Positions 24,218 to 36,229 of a stretch of 64,000 nucleotides of DNA are shown here, piece after piece. The position numbers and the translations under genes were made by a program. The notes under the pieces were generated by a model that was not told where the DNA came from, made no database searches, and saw nothing but the letters and a program-made list of their open reading frames with translations. Each line of letters opens with the position of its first letter. Position 1 is the stretch's first letter. This DNA is from Polydactylus sextarius (Eukaryota; Chordata; Actinopteri; Polynemidae): assembly GCA_016801845.1 (NCBI GenBank), contig CM028928.1:10088827-10152826 (forward strand), written 5' to 3'.

Positions 24218-25553
24218 CAGGCACACTGTGGACTAACCAAGGGGCCATTGTAGCAGTAGTGATGGCCATGGTGCCAGTCTGAGTGTGAGTGTGGCTAATT
24301 TCTGACTAATGCCATCTACCCCCCAGGTCCATTGTCCTTGGCTGCCTGCCACTCTCTCAGTACTCACTTTGCTCCTTTAATAGTACAGGGGCATAAGGCA
24401 AGATTTAAAAAATTTGAAAGAGAATGGTACAAGGAAAATCTTTTATTTTGAAAATAGATATGAAACAGAAAGTTAATCTTTTCAAAAAATATGGATTTTG
24501 CTTTTTAAAAGTGATTACAAAAAACAAAATATATATAGATTTATAATATAAAATATATATAGGTATATATAGTTTTTTTTTTTTAAAAAGAAAGCATCAC
24601 AGTGTACTTTATTTTAAACAAGAGAGGTAACATTGAAGTGACTTCAGAGACAGAGTCACTGGTCAAATTAGAAGTAGCTTTGCCTAAAGATACTGTCTGT
24701 TTTGTCTTATGTAAAAGACAGGCCAGACTGCCTTCTGTTTGTAACCAGTAAGAACAGTTGCAACAACACACACTACAAATATGAAGGGGAACCTAAATTC
24801 AACCACCTCTCACCCCTGACCTTTAACCTTTTCCCTCACTCCCACACCTCCATCTTATCTTTTAACCCTCTGCTACCCAACACACCATATCAAATCCCCT
24901 CACCTATCCAACTGCTTTTGGCTCCTGAGTTCATACGTGCACACATTTACATGAGTGTATGGGTATGTGTGTGTTGTGCAGATGCGTATATCACTTGAGG
25001 CCTGTGGCTTAGTGACATTGTGCTGGAGGCTCTCCCTTTTGAAACCTGATGCCTGAAGCAGAAGCTTACAGATTGTCATGTTGGGTTGGCCGTGGGGTGT
25101 GTTGCAGGCTACACCAGCGTGAACTAACCAGTCAGACCTGTGTGGCCTGTTGTCATGTTGTGTTTTGCAAGAGAGAGTTGTTACTTGACTAATAACTCTC
25201 ATATGCTCACATAAATAGGAACATGCAAACGAATAAGCATGCACGCACATGTACGCACCGGGTAGCCATATTAGTACACATATACAGCGTACACACACAA
25301 ATGCGCAATTGAAATGTTATATTCTTTTGCTTGCATCTGGCCCGATGTTAACAAGACGTGTTCAGGCGCACACTTATCAAAGTGTGTCATCTACGGCACC
25401 CAAGGCCCTTTTCAATGCTTCACTCTCCTCCCTCTTTTTCTCTGGTTTTGTTCTCTTGAGGAATCCAGAATAAATATGCCCTCCAAACTATTTGAAACAT
25501 ATTGTCATCACATTCACCCCTAAGATATGCATTTCAAGCAAAGAACCACAGGC

Positions 25554-25570
25554 TTTTTTTTTTTTTTTTT
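25554..25570. repeat. T17 homopolymer
   Basis: Pure T run at the edge of a complex block. Confidence 0.9.
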
Positions 25571-25599
25571 AAGAGATGCCGAAACATAAATGCTGCACT

Positions 25600-25990
25600 T
25601 CAGGTAATGGAATAAGAGGGATATATTTAGAGCAGCGAGATCCTCGGTGGAATTTCAACACTTGACTCATTCATTTTTTTTTCTCCCTTTGCCTGTTTTC
25701 ACCTAATTTGAATATGTGTTATCGACTATTTGGTTCTAGGTCGCCTAAAAACACAAGCCATCTATACAGACAACAGTTTTTTTTTTCTCTCGACAGCGAC
25801 ACCCTCATTTAACTGTTATAAACAATGTTGGGAGAAAGTAGAGCAATGCAAATTCATTCTCTTTCTAGACCAAAGGTTATATTCACACTCCATCGCTGTG
25901 TGAGATTTGTTTAGGAAACATTCAAAATGCACTGTCAGCATCTGACACGACATGTCACGTAATCAAATAATTCTGTGTTATGTATTGTGG
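25600..25990. promoter_or_regulatory. Candidate regulatory element with a POU octamer
   Basis: It contains a perfect octamer ATGCAAAT (25846-25853) followed by TCATT, plus several CpGs. Only short T runs break it. Confidence 0.25.
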
Positions 25991-26456
25991 AGTTTTGAAA
26001 CAACAGTATCGTGTTGTATTTTCCAAACCAAAACACTTCCACCTCGAAAAATATGAAAACGTATGTATTTCCTAATGATACGTCTTTCACAACAAATCAA
26101 TAACAGCGAACAAAACAGCTGCATTTACAGTTTGGTTACTATTCATGAACTGGTGGAGTTATAATGAATGTGGATCAAAATTCATTCAAAATCATTCTTC
26201 TAACATCACTAAATCTTGTCTTAAAGATAAAGGTTAAGGTTATTGGCCATGGGTGTTCAGGTGCACGTGAATATGAACATGCAGTTTGGTCGGTGTATGT
26301 GTGTGTGTGTCTGTGTGTGTGTTTATGTGTGAGTATATTAATTTAAGTGAATTTGTGCAAATGTCTGCTCACACATGCAGATATCAGGCGAGAGAGATGA
26401 GGATGACAGATGTGAGTGTTTTCAAGCCTGGGTGTGTGCATGTGTGTGTTTGTGCA

Positions 26457-26483
26457 GGGTAGGGGTGGGGGTGGAGGTTGGGG
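26457..26483 (+). other. G-quadruplex-like motif
   Basis: GGG, GGGG, GGGGG and GGGG runs fall in 27 bases. The last loop is long and contains two GG pairs. Confidence 0.4.
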
Positions 26484-28228
26484 ATTCGTGCGTGCATGAT
26501 GGAAAAATGTTGAATAGACATGGGAGCACAATGACGGCTCTTTGAGTTTCATCCCTCTCCCCATCACTGCCTTAATCCCTCCTTCCCCCACTTTCCTAAA
26601 GGCACAAACTCTGCCAGTTGTCACCTTAGAGTATTGCAGGCCCTGCTGAAGCACTCCACTCCTCGGGAAGAGAATGTCAGCCCAGGCTTGGGGCAGTTTT
26701 GACAAACAGAGTATATATTGATACATGATAAAGTATGCTAGAAATCACTCGACTGCTGAGGGCTACTATAGTTTTAATATCATCATTTGAATTAACAAGC
26801 ATTCTGTGGAGAAATAATGAGCTTTCATTATTCAGAACATCATCCTTACCCCGGCGGAGACTCACAGGGCTATTAGTGCTTGAGAACTTAATGAAAAGAA
26901 GATAAAGAAGGTTTGAGATAAAAGTTTGAATGGCCACACTTGGTAACCAGAGTTAAAATTTAATGTGGCTCCAGTAGATGACGGATGAGCTTCTTATCTG
27001 GGGCCTGGGGAGCGGGTAGACAGGGGATCCGCTTTGGAAGGTGCCATTCTGGGGAATGTTAAGAATGTTCACCCCCTCCTGTTTTTTTTTTTGACAGATC
27101 CAGTCAGGAGTGCTAACCTGGGTAGAACCCCCCACATCTCAACTCCATCCCACTGTTCAGCAATTCATGCCAACCAGTAGATGACCGTATGTCCCTGACA
27201 CTGTAAATACTTTTAAACTCAGGATCAAAAATCATTGTTGCTTTGCTAAAATGATATCCCATTAAATTAACTTGGATGTGATTGCAAAATATGTTTGACT
27301 ATCACTGTACCCAAAATTAAGTCTGCCTGGCTTCCCCTCCATAAGCTACAACGACAGTGTATTACATAATTAATGATTAGTTATCAACAAGAAAAGATAA
27401 TTGATGCCCATAGGAGTTGGTAGTTCAGACAGATCAGCAACGGCTAGGGGAAAAAAAAGTAAAATATTTTTAAAAAATGTAAAAATGTTCTCATCTGTTT
27501 TATTTCATGTATTTCATTTTTCACTACAGTCACATTAATACATGCAAGACCGCCTAAGGATAAAATCACATCATTCAGACGACCCTGTAGTGACGCCTTT
27601 TCTTCAAAACAAGTAGCATGTGCCTCAGTCCTTCCATGTACTTCCTACCATGGCTCAAGTGTATTACATAAGTGAGATGTACGCCAGTAAGTGTGAAGAG
27701 TATACATCTAATATTGTGCTATTATAAATTTAACTATTATCTGAACTGTCATTTGCTGTACTTATTTTATTTTTTTTAAACAACGATGGAAAAATCTGTA
27801 ATTTTGACAGATTAGAGCACAGCAGGTGATCTACTGTAATGTAAAATAATGCACACGCAATTCAATATCCATATGTAGACCACCTGTAGTAACCCTCTCA
27901 GTCCTGAAGTGGCACTGGCAATTCCAGTCTCCACTGTGGAAGCAGACACTGGATTCAGAGTTAATAAAATAAATAAATAAATGTGCAGTGTTGACTTGAA
28001 AAGTGACATCATGGTTTATCCTGTACACTAATTGTTACACTATGTGTCATTGTCATCAAATGTATGACACTTTAATGGAGGGTAATATCATAATAGATTA
28101 TGGGAGGGGGACTCTTTTTTCACCCCTGAGAAAGTCCAAGGCAACTGCTGGTCTGAATGATCTGTTGATAGGGAAACATCAAGGTGCAACAGTGCAGAAT
28201 CATAAACATGCAATACACATTGAAGGAC

Positions 28229-28239
28229 ACACACACCCC

Positions 28240-28278
<39 letters not shown>
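28229..28278. repeat. (CA)n microsatellite
   Basis: CA units with one CCCCCAAA interruption, then a perfect array to 28275. Confidence 0.9.
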
Positions 28279-28280
<2 letters not shown>

Positions 28281-28933
28281 AAGGAGAAAAAAAAAACAGC
28301 AGCAACCACTCCTTGAGTCCCTCTGCTTGATGCTGTGTTTGTCCCAAGGGCCTTAAGGGAAGTATGTTTGCTTGCTGAACCATTGTGAAGTCTCCAACAG
28401 ACATGTCTAGCTCGCTGCTGCGCTGGGCTGTGCTGTTCTCTGCTGGAGGAGATCTCTGTGAATGGGAGGGGAATGCATTGATTTGATGAATGAGTGCATA
28501 TTTGTCGGAGTACTGGTGGCCAATGTGCAGTCTGGTGCGAGAAGTTATTTTTGTGGCTAGAACTTGACAACAAAGCCTTTAGCTTTAAGCACAGTCTGCA
28601 AAAATCACAGTTCAGTGAATGGCTAGTAGAGATGTTATTTTCTCACACTGACTTATCTTAAGGAGAGGGGTCTCTTAGTGTGGCATTTCATTTACATTTT
28701 AGCAAGTAGTAACTGCTAACTTGCATTTAATACAGATTATGATTAAATAATGTGATCTGCATCAAATGGAACCATTTACATTTCATTCTGACAAATTAGT
28801 CTGATTCTTCGTTACAGCTCTGTAACAATTAAACAATTAAATAACTGTCACAGGCCTAAAACAGACACAGTTTGATTTTTATAGCATCTTCCCTCGAGCT
28901 CAGGTGACTGAGCCTAAAGTATTTCAGGCTGTG

Positions 28934-28954
28934 TTTTTTTTTTTTTTTTTTTTT
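28934..28954. repeat. T21 homopolymer
   Basis: Pure T run. Confidence 0.9.
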
Positions 28955-31952
28955 AGTGGTTTGCACTATGTCCCATTCCCAAGATACATCAAGACATGCA
29001 CATATGCTGCCAATATGCTTTTCAGTTTGTAAAACTCCTACTTTGGTCAAGATAATATATATTTTTAAATAACCAGTTAATACTAATATAAGGATAATAA
29101 AGTTTCACATCAAACCCAGGTGTTTTATGGGAAAGAGGAAATATAATTTAAATGCATTTTACCCCCCAATTTTTATTATTTGTAACCATGGTGGGGTACA
29201 TACTTCAAAGAAGTTATTTTATTTTCCAAGGCCCCATCAAGATTCTTTATCCATAATGCCACTTTAATTCATGGTGTATGGAAGCCTATAGGGGGCTAAA
29301 TCAAAATAACAAACTTGTCAATGAAAATTCAATAACATCCTAATTTCCAGATGCAATGTGTTAATGTAACAATCAAAGCAATATTTTCACATGTCTGTAT
29401 TAAAATGAAAATAGCAAAGCTGTTTACTGACATTTAATTTTCCATTGAAATCATACATCACTGTAAAGTGGACAATATTCAAATTTTGAATATTAAAATA
29501 TGACGTAAATGATGTAACCTGATGAACTATTTTGGTAAGCAATATTTAAGAAGTTACAGTTAAACGTAACAGTAGTTTTCCAACACTTTCCAAGAGGGAA
29601 AATGAACATTATGCAAAGTGGACATTATTCAAATGCATTAAGAAAAACAGTTCCCACAGTCTACTTACATTTCTATGTGACACTTACAAGTAGCTCTTTT
29701 CGGTGTCAAAATAAAAAAGGAAATCTGTCAGTCCTCTCATCAAGGCGGGGACTTGGGTTGGGACATCAATCATTCTCCGTGGGCGGGACATGATAGGATA
29801 CTTTTTATGTAGATCCTGACTTTCAGTCCCTTGGTAATGAAGAAGTCTGTAGCGCCACTCTGCTCAGAGGCTGCTACTAATGTTTCCCCTGGTTCTATCA
29901 CAGCAAAGCAGTAAGCGATAGAAAGCTTTGCTGATCAGGAAATACAAGTTTACATTAACATTTTAATATAGTTCCCTTTAAACTTCCTTACTTAGAGATG
30001 TTAAAGCAGACACAAAACAGCAGCTTTGGATTGGATGTATTTAGTAATTTAAAGGATTTTATAAGGGGCAAAATATGTCTACATTTATAGGTTAGCTCTG
30101 CCTCTTTAATTTAGTTCTACAGCATCTTTTTTATGGGACGGGGCAGGAATAGTTGGATAGTAAGGTGGGGGTGGGAAGGAGCGTGGTGTGAGTCCTGTGC
30201 AAGTATTCACGTGCCCAGAAAGCAGGCAAGGCTCATAAAAAAGGCCCACTAATCATTTCAGTGCAGCACCAAAACAGGCAGGGGGATGGATCTATGCACA
30301 CAAGCACACACACGCAAAACAACAGGTGATACTCATGCAATCTGAAGGAGAACTTTGGAGATGAGATAAAAAGACCAAGAGGGAGGAAAATAAGTTGGGA
30401 CAGTTTGCGTTTCAGTCTGAGATAAAGTGATGTAATGGCTTCACTCATCAGGAAACTAGTAAGAAGACTTGTGTGTTCCAAGAGGTGATTGAGCCTCAGA
30501 TGTAGAGACACCTCATTTAGATAACTGGAGTAGTGAACCGCTCTCATCTCGAGAGGAATCTTGCTCCTAATTTTCCCTGGAATCACAAACAGCTGTAAAT
30601 TTGAAACAGACCAAATCATTGTCACATGGCAGCAGTGACCTCGTGTAGTAGCTCTGCACCCACTCCTGTCTGTCACCACCCGATAGCCATTTTTAATGCT
30701 AGTCCCTTTTCAGGTTAACGTTAATGTTCTGCCACGTGAGACAGTGAGAATGAAAAATGTTGCATAGTGTAATCTGGGAATGAGATATATGTATTTTTTA
30801 ATAAGCTCTGACCTGAGCCCAAAAGGACACGTAAGCCCGCTGTCCGTGTCTTGCTAATAAAGATGGGATCAGTTTTGTCGTCTCCATTTTTTTCATATTT
30901 TCTTCCCAACGCAGGATATATGGGCCTCGTCTCTCTTTTCTTTCCCAGGATCCTGCTCTCCTGCCATGTGTTGTTACTTATCACAAACATATGGTTTAAT
31001 TTCTACAGACGGGAAAGCAGACATAACAGCAAACACAGACAAACAGTGAGAAAGAACTTTTGGTTTTGATTTCTATCCAAATAGATAGATAGAATGATAC
31101 ACACACAGCTTGGCTGGTAATTCTAGTATTTACACACAGTTTTCTTTTTAATAAAGACTGTTTTTTATAAAACACCTTTATTTGCTGTGCTCTAGTAAAT
31201 AATCAACAGTCTGGTTTGGGTAAATCATGACTCAAAGTGTCAGGTATTCTTACTCCCAAAGGAATTTAATAAGGTTTCTATTATACTACCTTTACACACT
31301 GCCTTAACTGAGGTTGAATATTTACAGCGAACACATACCATTATCTTACTTTTCGTCTCTCACCAAGAAAAATAGATTGAGAATATTTAGCCTTCATGGT
31401 GTACTACTTGAACAAGAAAATGCTGTACATGTTGCTTATTGCTTATATATCGCACAAATTGTAAGACACAATTCTTAGTTTTAACACCGATCTATATTAC
31501 AAGACTTGAACTTTGCTATTCCTGCTAAAGCTGATTATTATGCAAAACATGACCCTACTTGTGAAAGCTGATTTTCTTACAGCTTCAAAGAGATTTTTTA
31601 TCTTAAGCGGGAGCTCAGTGTTTTATTATGTATAATAACCAGTTAGTTTATTATACGTAATGGGCCAAATATTGCCTTTAAATCTGATTTTAGAAGTGTG
31701 ATCTGAAGTTGGAAGATTGATTTCCCAGGACTACCACTACAGTAGGTGGAAACTCGGAATGAGAATGTCATTGTCATAGTTGACTTCTACATAAAAAAAT
31801 GTTGTCCCTGTGGAGATCTGTCTTCCTTACCTCTACCAAGTAACAGTAACCGTTCTAACAACTGCGTCCTCTAAATAATACTGCACATAATTAGGCTGTA
31901 CTGTAGCTAGCCTAAAGGCTTTACTGGAAGCAAGGCTTGTATTTACACATCT

Positions 31953-31954
<2 letters not shown>

Positions 31955-32020
<66 letters not shown>

Positions 32021-32094
32021 AAGAGAGAGCAAGACAGATGCAGAGAGGGGCAAATTGCAGTGTGTGTGTGTGTGTGCGTGAGTGTGTGTGTGTG
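31955..32094. repeat. (GA)28 array, GA-rich spacer and imperfect (GT)n
   Basis: Pure GA at 31955-32010, purine-rich sequence to 32060, then GT with GC/GA interruptions to 32094. Confidence 0.95.
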
Positions 32095-32618
32095 AGAAAG
32101 ACAGAGAGAAAGATGGCAGCACGCTGGTAGACCACACTTCACAAGACAGACATGAGTGTAAAGAAGCAGAATTGTAAATGAGTGCGTCCATCCATCCAAG
32201 GATACGCTCAAAGCTTTTACTCATGAACTTTAAATACCACCCACCCGTCTCTTTCCCATTGCCCATCTGACAGTGCCTGTCTTAAGGAAGGCCAGTGGAT
32301 TGAACTCTTCAGTCATTGATTATGTGATTATACTGGCTTAGAGTATATTTAGCGTCATTCTGCAGCATGTCTCATGAGAAGCCGAGTTCTTTTTCAGGAC
32401 TGTGATGGGCTAAATGTTAGTCTGAGTGGGTGTGTTGTCTCACATGTTTCTGTGTTTGATCAGCTACTGTTCACCTCACATATGGTAACTCATCACTACT
32501 GTGACTCAACTTCTTTAATGCCCCGTATTAGAAAGTTGATATGCACTACAAGATATCTTTAGATGGCAACTCAGAAAAATGTATCTGCTTTGTTAGTTGT
32601 TTTTTTTTTTTTATCCAG

Positions 32619-32760
32619 GATTATTTAGGGAACCATTTTTTTGTCTTTCCATCTGAGAACTATGAATTGAAAAACACTGCTGCTGTGTCTTACTCATCGC
32701 CTTCCTATTGTGTGGGATTTGCCTGCTGTGCTGATCACAAAGTAAAAGACAAATCATCAG
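32619..32760 (+). CDS. Candidate internal exon, 142 bp, phase 0 to phase 1
   Basis: A T-run ending in TATCCAG gives a strong splice acceptor before 32619, and CAG|GTGAGT at 32760/32761 is a near-perfect donor. Between them only one frame is open. It starts DYLGNHFFVFPSENYELKNT and ends about 27 residues later in VKDKSSG, with four cysteines; the other two frames hit stops within a few codons. The open frame runs on past the donor. The residues match no family I know. The T-run may mimic a polypyrimidine tract, and an open frame of 47 codons has roughly a one in ten chance of arising randomly, so this could be spurious. Confidence 0.3.
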
Positions 32761-33449
32761 GTGAGTCAGAAGGAGCAGCATTCCTTCATCAACAGTTCCA
32801 CTGTGTTCTTGACAATTACCACACAGTTAGATCCACAGACATGAATGCACATACACACATACTCACACTTTGCAGGTGTGCCATAAATTAAGTGCATGAG
32901 TAACTGTCTAGAAGAAGGTAAGAAAAAAAGCGCAGTCCAAAGAAACATAAACCAGCACACACTCATAAACAGATGTATGTAGGTGTCTTTCCACATCCAA
33001 CTGTACGTTCAACAGCATTACAGTGTATGTTTATGTGTAAATAAACAAAATGCAAAGCAAAAGCAACAAGAGTAAAGAGAGATTATATAGGTTTGTAAAA
33101 ATATATGGTGTTCCTGGCCTCTGTGGTATGGTGGTTAGTCTAGTTTTCCACTTTTTTAGGACCACCCAGAACTGCATGCTTTGTATGGCCAGAGTTTAGT
33201 TTTGTGTTTTTAGTTCCATCAATGACTTTTCCTCAACTTGGGATTTCAGATCACCTGGTTAATTAACTGGTTCTATTCCTCAGTCTGTTGTTGATCATTT
33301 TTATTACATAGTTTTGCATACACAGACAAGTGTGAAACTCATCACCTGGGTCAACAAAGTCTGCGTAGATGTAGAGGAACCAGGAAATCTGATGAAAAGT
33401 GTGTGCCTTTCCCCACCCCCTCATCTAGATCACATCAGAGTGTCTACAG

Positions 33450-33830
33450 GTAACAGTCACTTCCACCACAAAGACGATATTAAGTTGTTTGCCTAGAATG
33501 AGCAAGATATTGAGTCACTGATCACCATCAGGATCTACAGCATTGACTTAGGAGTATCTCTCTGACTGGATAAGTGTGGCTGAATGGTGTCCAAGGGAGG
33601 AAAGATGATTGCAACCAAAGGGGCCACAGGAGCAGGCAACAATGCAAATTCAGATTCAGAGCAGCCAGTGCTTTGGGATCCTGCAGGCAAGTAGCAAGCA
33701 TGAAGAGGCCACAAAAAGTCAGCTACAGCCAAATCTACAAAGAGCAAGGCAGGTCATGAAGACCCAGCTGAATCAAAAGAACACAGTCCACGATCCTTGG
33801 TACAACATCTGATGAGGAGTTCTGGGAACC
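33450..33830 (+). mobile_element. R2-like LINE reverse transcriptase fossil
   Basis: From about 33460 the frame reads HHKDDIKLFA, then NEQDIESLITIRIYSIDLGV, then LDKCG and MVSKGGKM, interrupted by in-frame stops at 33493 and two later sites. After a frameshift near 33640 it continues CFGILQASSKHEEATKSQLQ and RARQVMKTQLNQKN. The order matches the palm and thumb of fish pol proteins annotated as type-1 retrotransposable element R2: the YxDD box, GLDKCGRMV, YLGIPQANGNHEEA, then RQVL.SQLNGKNK. The catalytic YMDD box has become HKDD and the frame is broken, so it is not functional. The 5' part and a 3' tail were not found. Confidence 0.75.
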
Positions 33831-33963
33831 ATTGAGATACTGCACAGAACCCCCAAACTGCTAGTCTGTGATGAACCATACAAACAGATCAGGGACTTCA
33901 GAGTCTGGAAGCAGGAGCTCCTCACTTTTGACAACTACAAAATATTTGTGATAATGTGTTAAA
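33816..33963 (+). other. Open stretch after the LINE fossil, unassigned
   Basis: A new frame stays open for about 48 codons, containing GTIEILHRTPKLLVCDEPYK and IRDFRVWKQELL. It does not fit the next part of the R2-like pol protein as I know it. It could be more of the same element in another frame, a different element, or chance. Confidence 0.25.
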
Positions 33964-36034
33964 GTGTTAAAGGGAATTTCGTTTGAAATTATAGGTCTTA
34001 ATGAAAGCTTGTCACAAAGAACCGTGGCTTCATGTTGATGGGTCCATGGTAATAATTATGCATGGTTAGTGAAGCAGATTTGTAACCTGAAAGACCTGAG
34101 GACGGGATACTGGGATAAGATTCAATGGTGATTTTTATATGTGCAGTCATTTAGTCAAGGTTAGTGCCCCAATGTCTGTGCTAAGTGTTTTAATTTTGGA
34201 TTTGAAAATAAGAGCAAGCAAAGGAGAGAGCTGTGCTGCATTTGATGTCCAGTGACCTACCAGGAACCTACCAGGTTCCATGCACTTGCTCTTGAGAAAC
34301 TTAACTGAAATACTAAAAGGTTCGTTTTCAGTTTTGTATGTATGAGTAGTGCAGAGGAAGCAGTTTCAGTGCTAGCTCGCTTTGTCTCGAAACTCTGCAA
34401 AGTCACATTTAACTTGGGCACACACTATTTTTTGTAAGGAGAAATTAATTTGTAAGCCTGACACAAATAAACATCTCATGCATAAATATGCCCGTAACTT
34501 TAAGACAAAAGGAGAACAGCTCTATCTTCAGTGCAAGGGGGGTTTCTCTCCTTATCAAAGCAACACAGGGCAAGATTAAAGAGTCAAAATCCTCCCCACG
34601 TGTGGTGTGTGTAGTTTGTGTGTATTTGTTCCTGCATGCCTGCCCCCGGACGTTCTTTCTCCTTCTCCTCCCTCCCTCTCGTCACTCTCCTTGTAGCAAT
34701 GGGAGCTAGCTGCCAGGTTCTCCTCCTTAGCATCAATCCATCCATCCGTCCTTACCCCCGGAGGACTCTGCATTAATCAGTCCTTTTTCAAAGGAGGTCT
34801 TGCTACAGTAGCTGTTGTGTTTCCTCCCATTTGTTACCATGCAGATGCCATGGCCTACAGTGAAGTCACATCAATCCTTATACACTGTGATTACACAGTC
34901 AGTCAATAATATTCAATAACAGCAGGCCTTTTGCCTGTTGGTTGGTCCACACTTTCACCCCAGCTACTGACAATGGCCTCTAGTTTTATGCATACACTGC
35001 ATGGCTTCCAATGGGAAAATGCCTTGAAATACCCACAAAATAAAACCAACATATTTACCATCTAATGTTGTCAAATAATTTGAATCAGCAGAGACTAGCT
35101 ATTTCAAACATTAAAAAAGCTTAAAAAGCAATATAAATCATCAATATTTACAGACTTTCCTCTTCACCCAAAAGCCATTTCAAAACATTGCAAATACTTC
35201 AAGAAATCTGGTGATGTAATCTAGAAGGGAAAAAAAAGATACCAATACCAAACTGTAATTTTACAAAACAGCTACAAAATATCAGCAAAACTTACATCCT
35301 AGAGCAGCACATTCATAAAGTTAACGGTAGTCAGTTATTTTTTATTCTTGTTCCACTCTAACCTATTGTGGTCTGTCACGTCTTGTTGGACGTGTTGGAT
35401 GGGGCCAATCCTAATTTGAATACCTATTTTAAGGATTTTTTAAATATCAACAGACACCAGCTCTATACAATGATTTATTTTGTTAAACTTAATACCTCAT
35501 GCCAATTTTTTAACTGCCTAAGTTGTTCTGAATGTTTACACACCTTTTCTTGGCTCAGAATTAGAGATTATGCCACAGCCTATCAGTTAATCGTGTTTTA
35601 TTTCACAATGACTGACTTTGTCAGTTATCATTTGGCATCACAAAAAACTGTCTGTCTGATTGATGTCACCTCTCTGATTGATAATACAACACTAAGTCAT
35701 ATAAGTCCATATAGTTATATTAATAAAAAGTACTAAACACAGTTAAGATGACATAAAAAAAGAACAACTATTGGTTAAAGTTAGGGTTAGAGTGTTTGTT
35801 AGGTTCAAAGGTCCTAACACACATCTATTAAGAATAAAACAAAACACTCCATTCACTGAAAATGAATGAACGGTTCTTTATTACTAAGGTTCAGTTATGT
35901 AGTGAATAAATACTAGCAGTACAGAACTATTTAAAAAAAGAAAAAAAGAATCAGGTAACCAGAGGTGTGGCATGGAGTTTATTAATGATGACAAATAAAA
36001 CAAATTAGTTACAGGTCAAAAGAATATGCCATTG
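33964..36034. other. No gene recognised
   Basis: Unique AT-rich sequence, except for dispersed repeat copy 1 at 35.7 kb. Confidence 0.5.
35711..35820 (+). repeat. Dispersed repeat copy 1
   Basis: This 110-bp stretch shares 'tactaaacacagttaagatg', 'aaaaaaagaaca' and 'ggttagagtgt', followed by 'aaaggtcc', with 37931-38055 in the same orientation. It has no recognisable open frame or tRNA-like promoter. The family is unknown to me. Confidence 0.7.
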
Positions 36035-36229
36035 GCTCACATTCACACCTAGAATTGTAGTTTAAATTTATTAATGAACCCCAACTGTAGGTCTTTGGAG
36101 TCCAGTTGAAAAAATGAACATGTAGGCACAGGGAGAACATACAAACTCCACACAGAGAGGCTAGAGCTCAGGCTCAAAGCCAGAACCTCTCTGCTTTGAC
36201 ATGATATTGTGAACAACCACAACACTGTT
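36035..36229 (+). repeat. Teleost interspersed repeat, 3' half
   Basis: Landmarks in order are 'ctcacattcacacctag', 'ggtctttggagt', 'ggcacagggagaacatacaa', 'actccacacagagag', 'ccagaacctctctgct' and 'caacactg'. They match the second half of an abundant fish repeat whose family form includes 'gggagaacatgcaaactccacacagaaagg' split over several motifs. Identification is from remembered family landmarks; the repeat class is left open. Confidence 0.65.

Larger units (their letters stand above)
23457..32618. other. No gene recognised over 9 kb
   Basis: Unique AT-rich DNA with CA, GA and GT arrays and the octamer block at 25.6 kb. Two acceptor-like tracts near 30900 and 30950 have no partner donors. 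The 148-codon minus frame at 30.2-30.7 kb starts with GTG and resembles nothing known. Confidence 0.45.

Noticed and set aside
28088..28573. 161-codon minus-strand open frame
   Set aside because: It runs through the CA microsatellite as a Cys-Val repeat and has no recognisable domain.
30233..30679. 148-codon minus-strand open frame
   Set aside because: It starts with GTG, not ATG, has no splice context and resembles no family.
33116..33180. tRNA-Glu-like TATGGTGGTTAGTCTAG
   Set aside because: Only the D-arm region is similar; there is no B box or acceptor pairing.
35780..35800. TTAGGG-like motif suggesting interstitial telomere repeat
   Set aside because: Only a single TTAGGG unit occurs, within the dispersed repeat.
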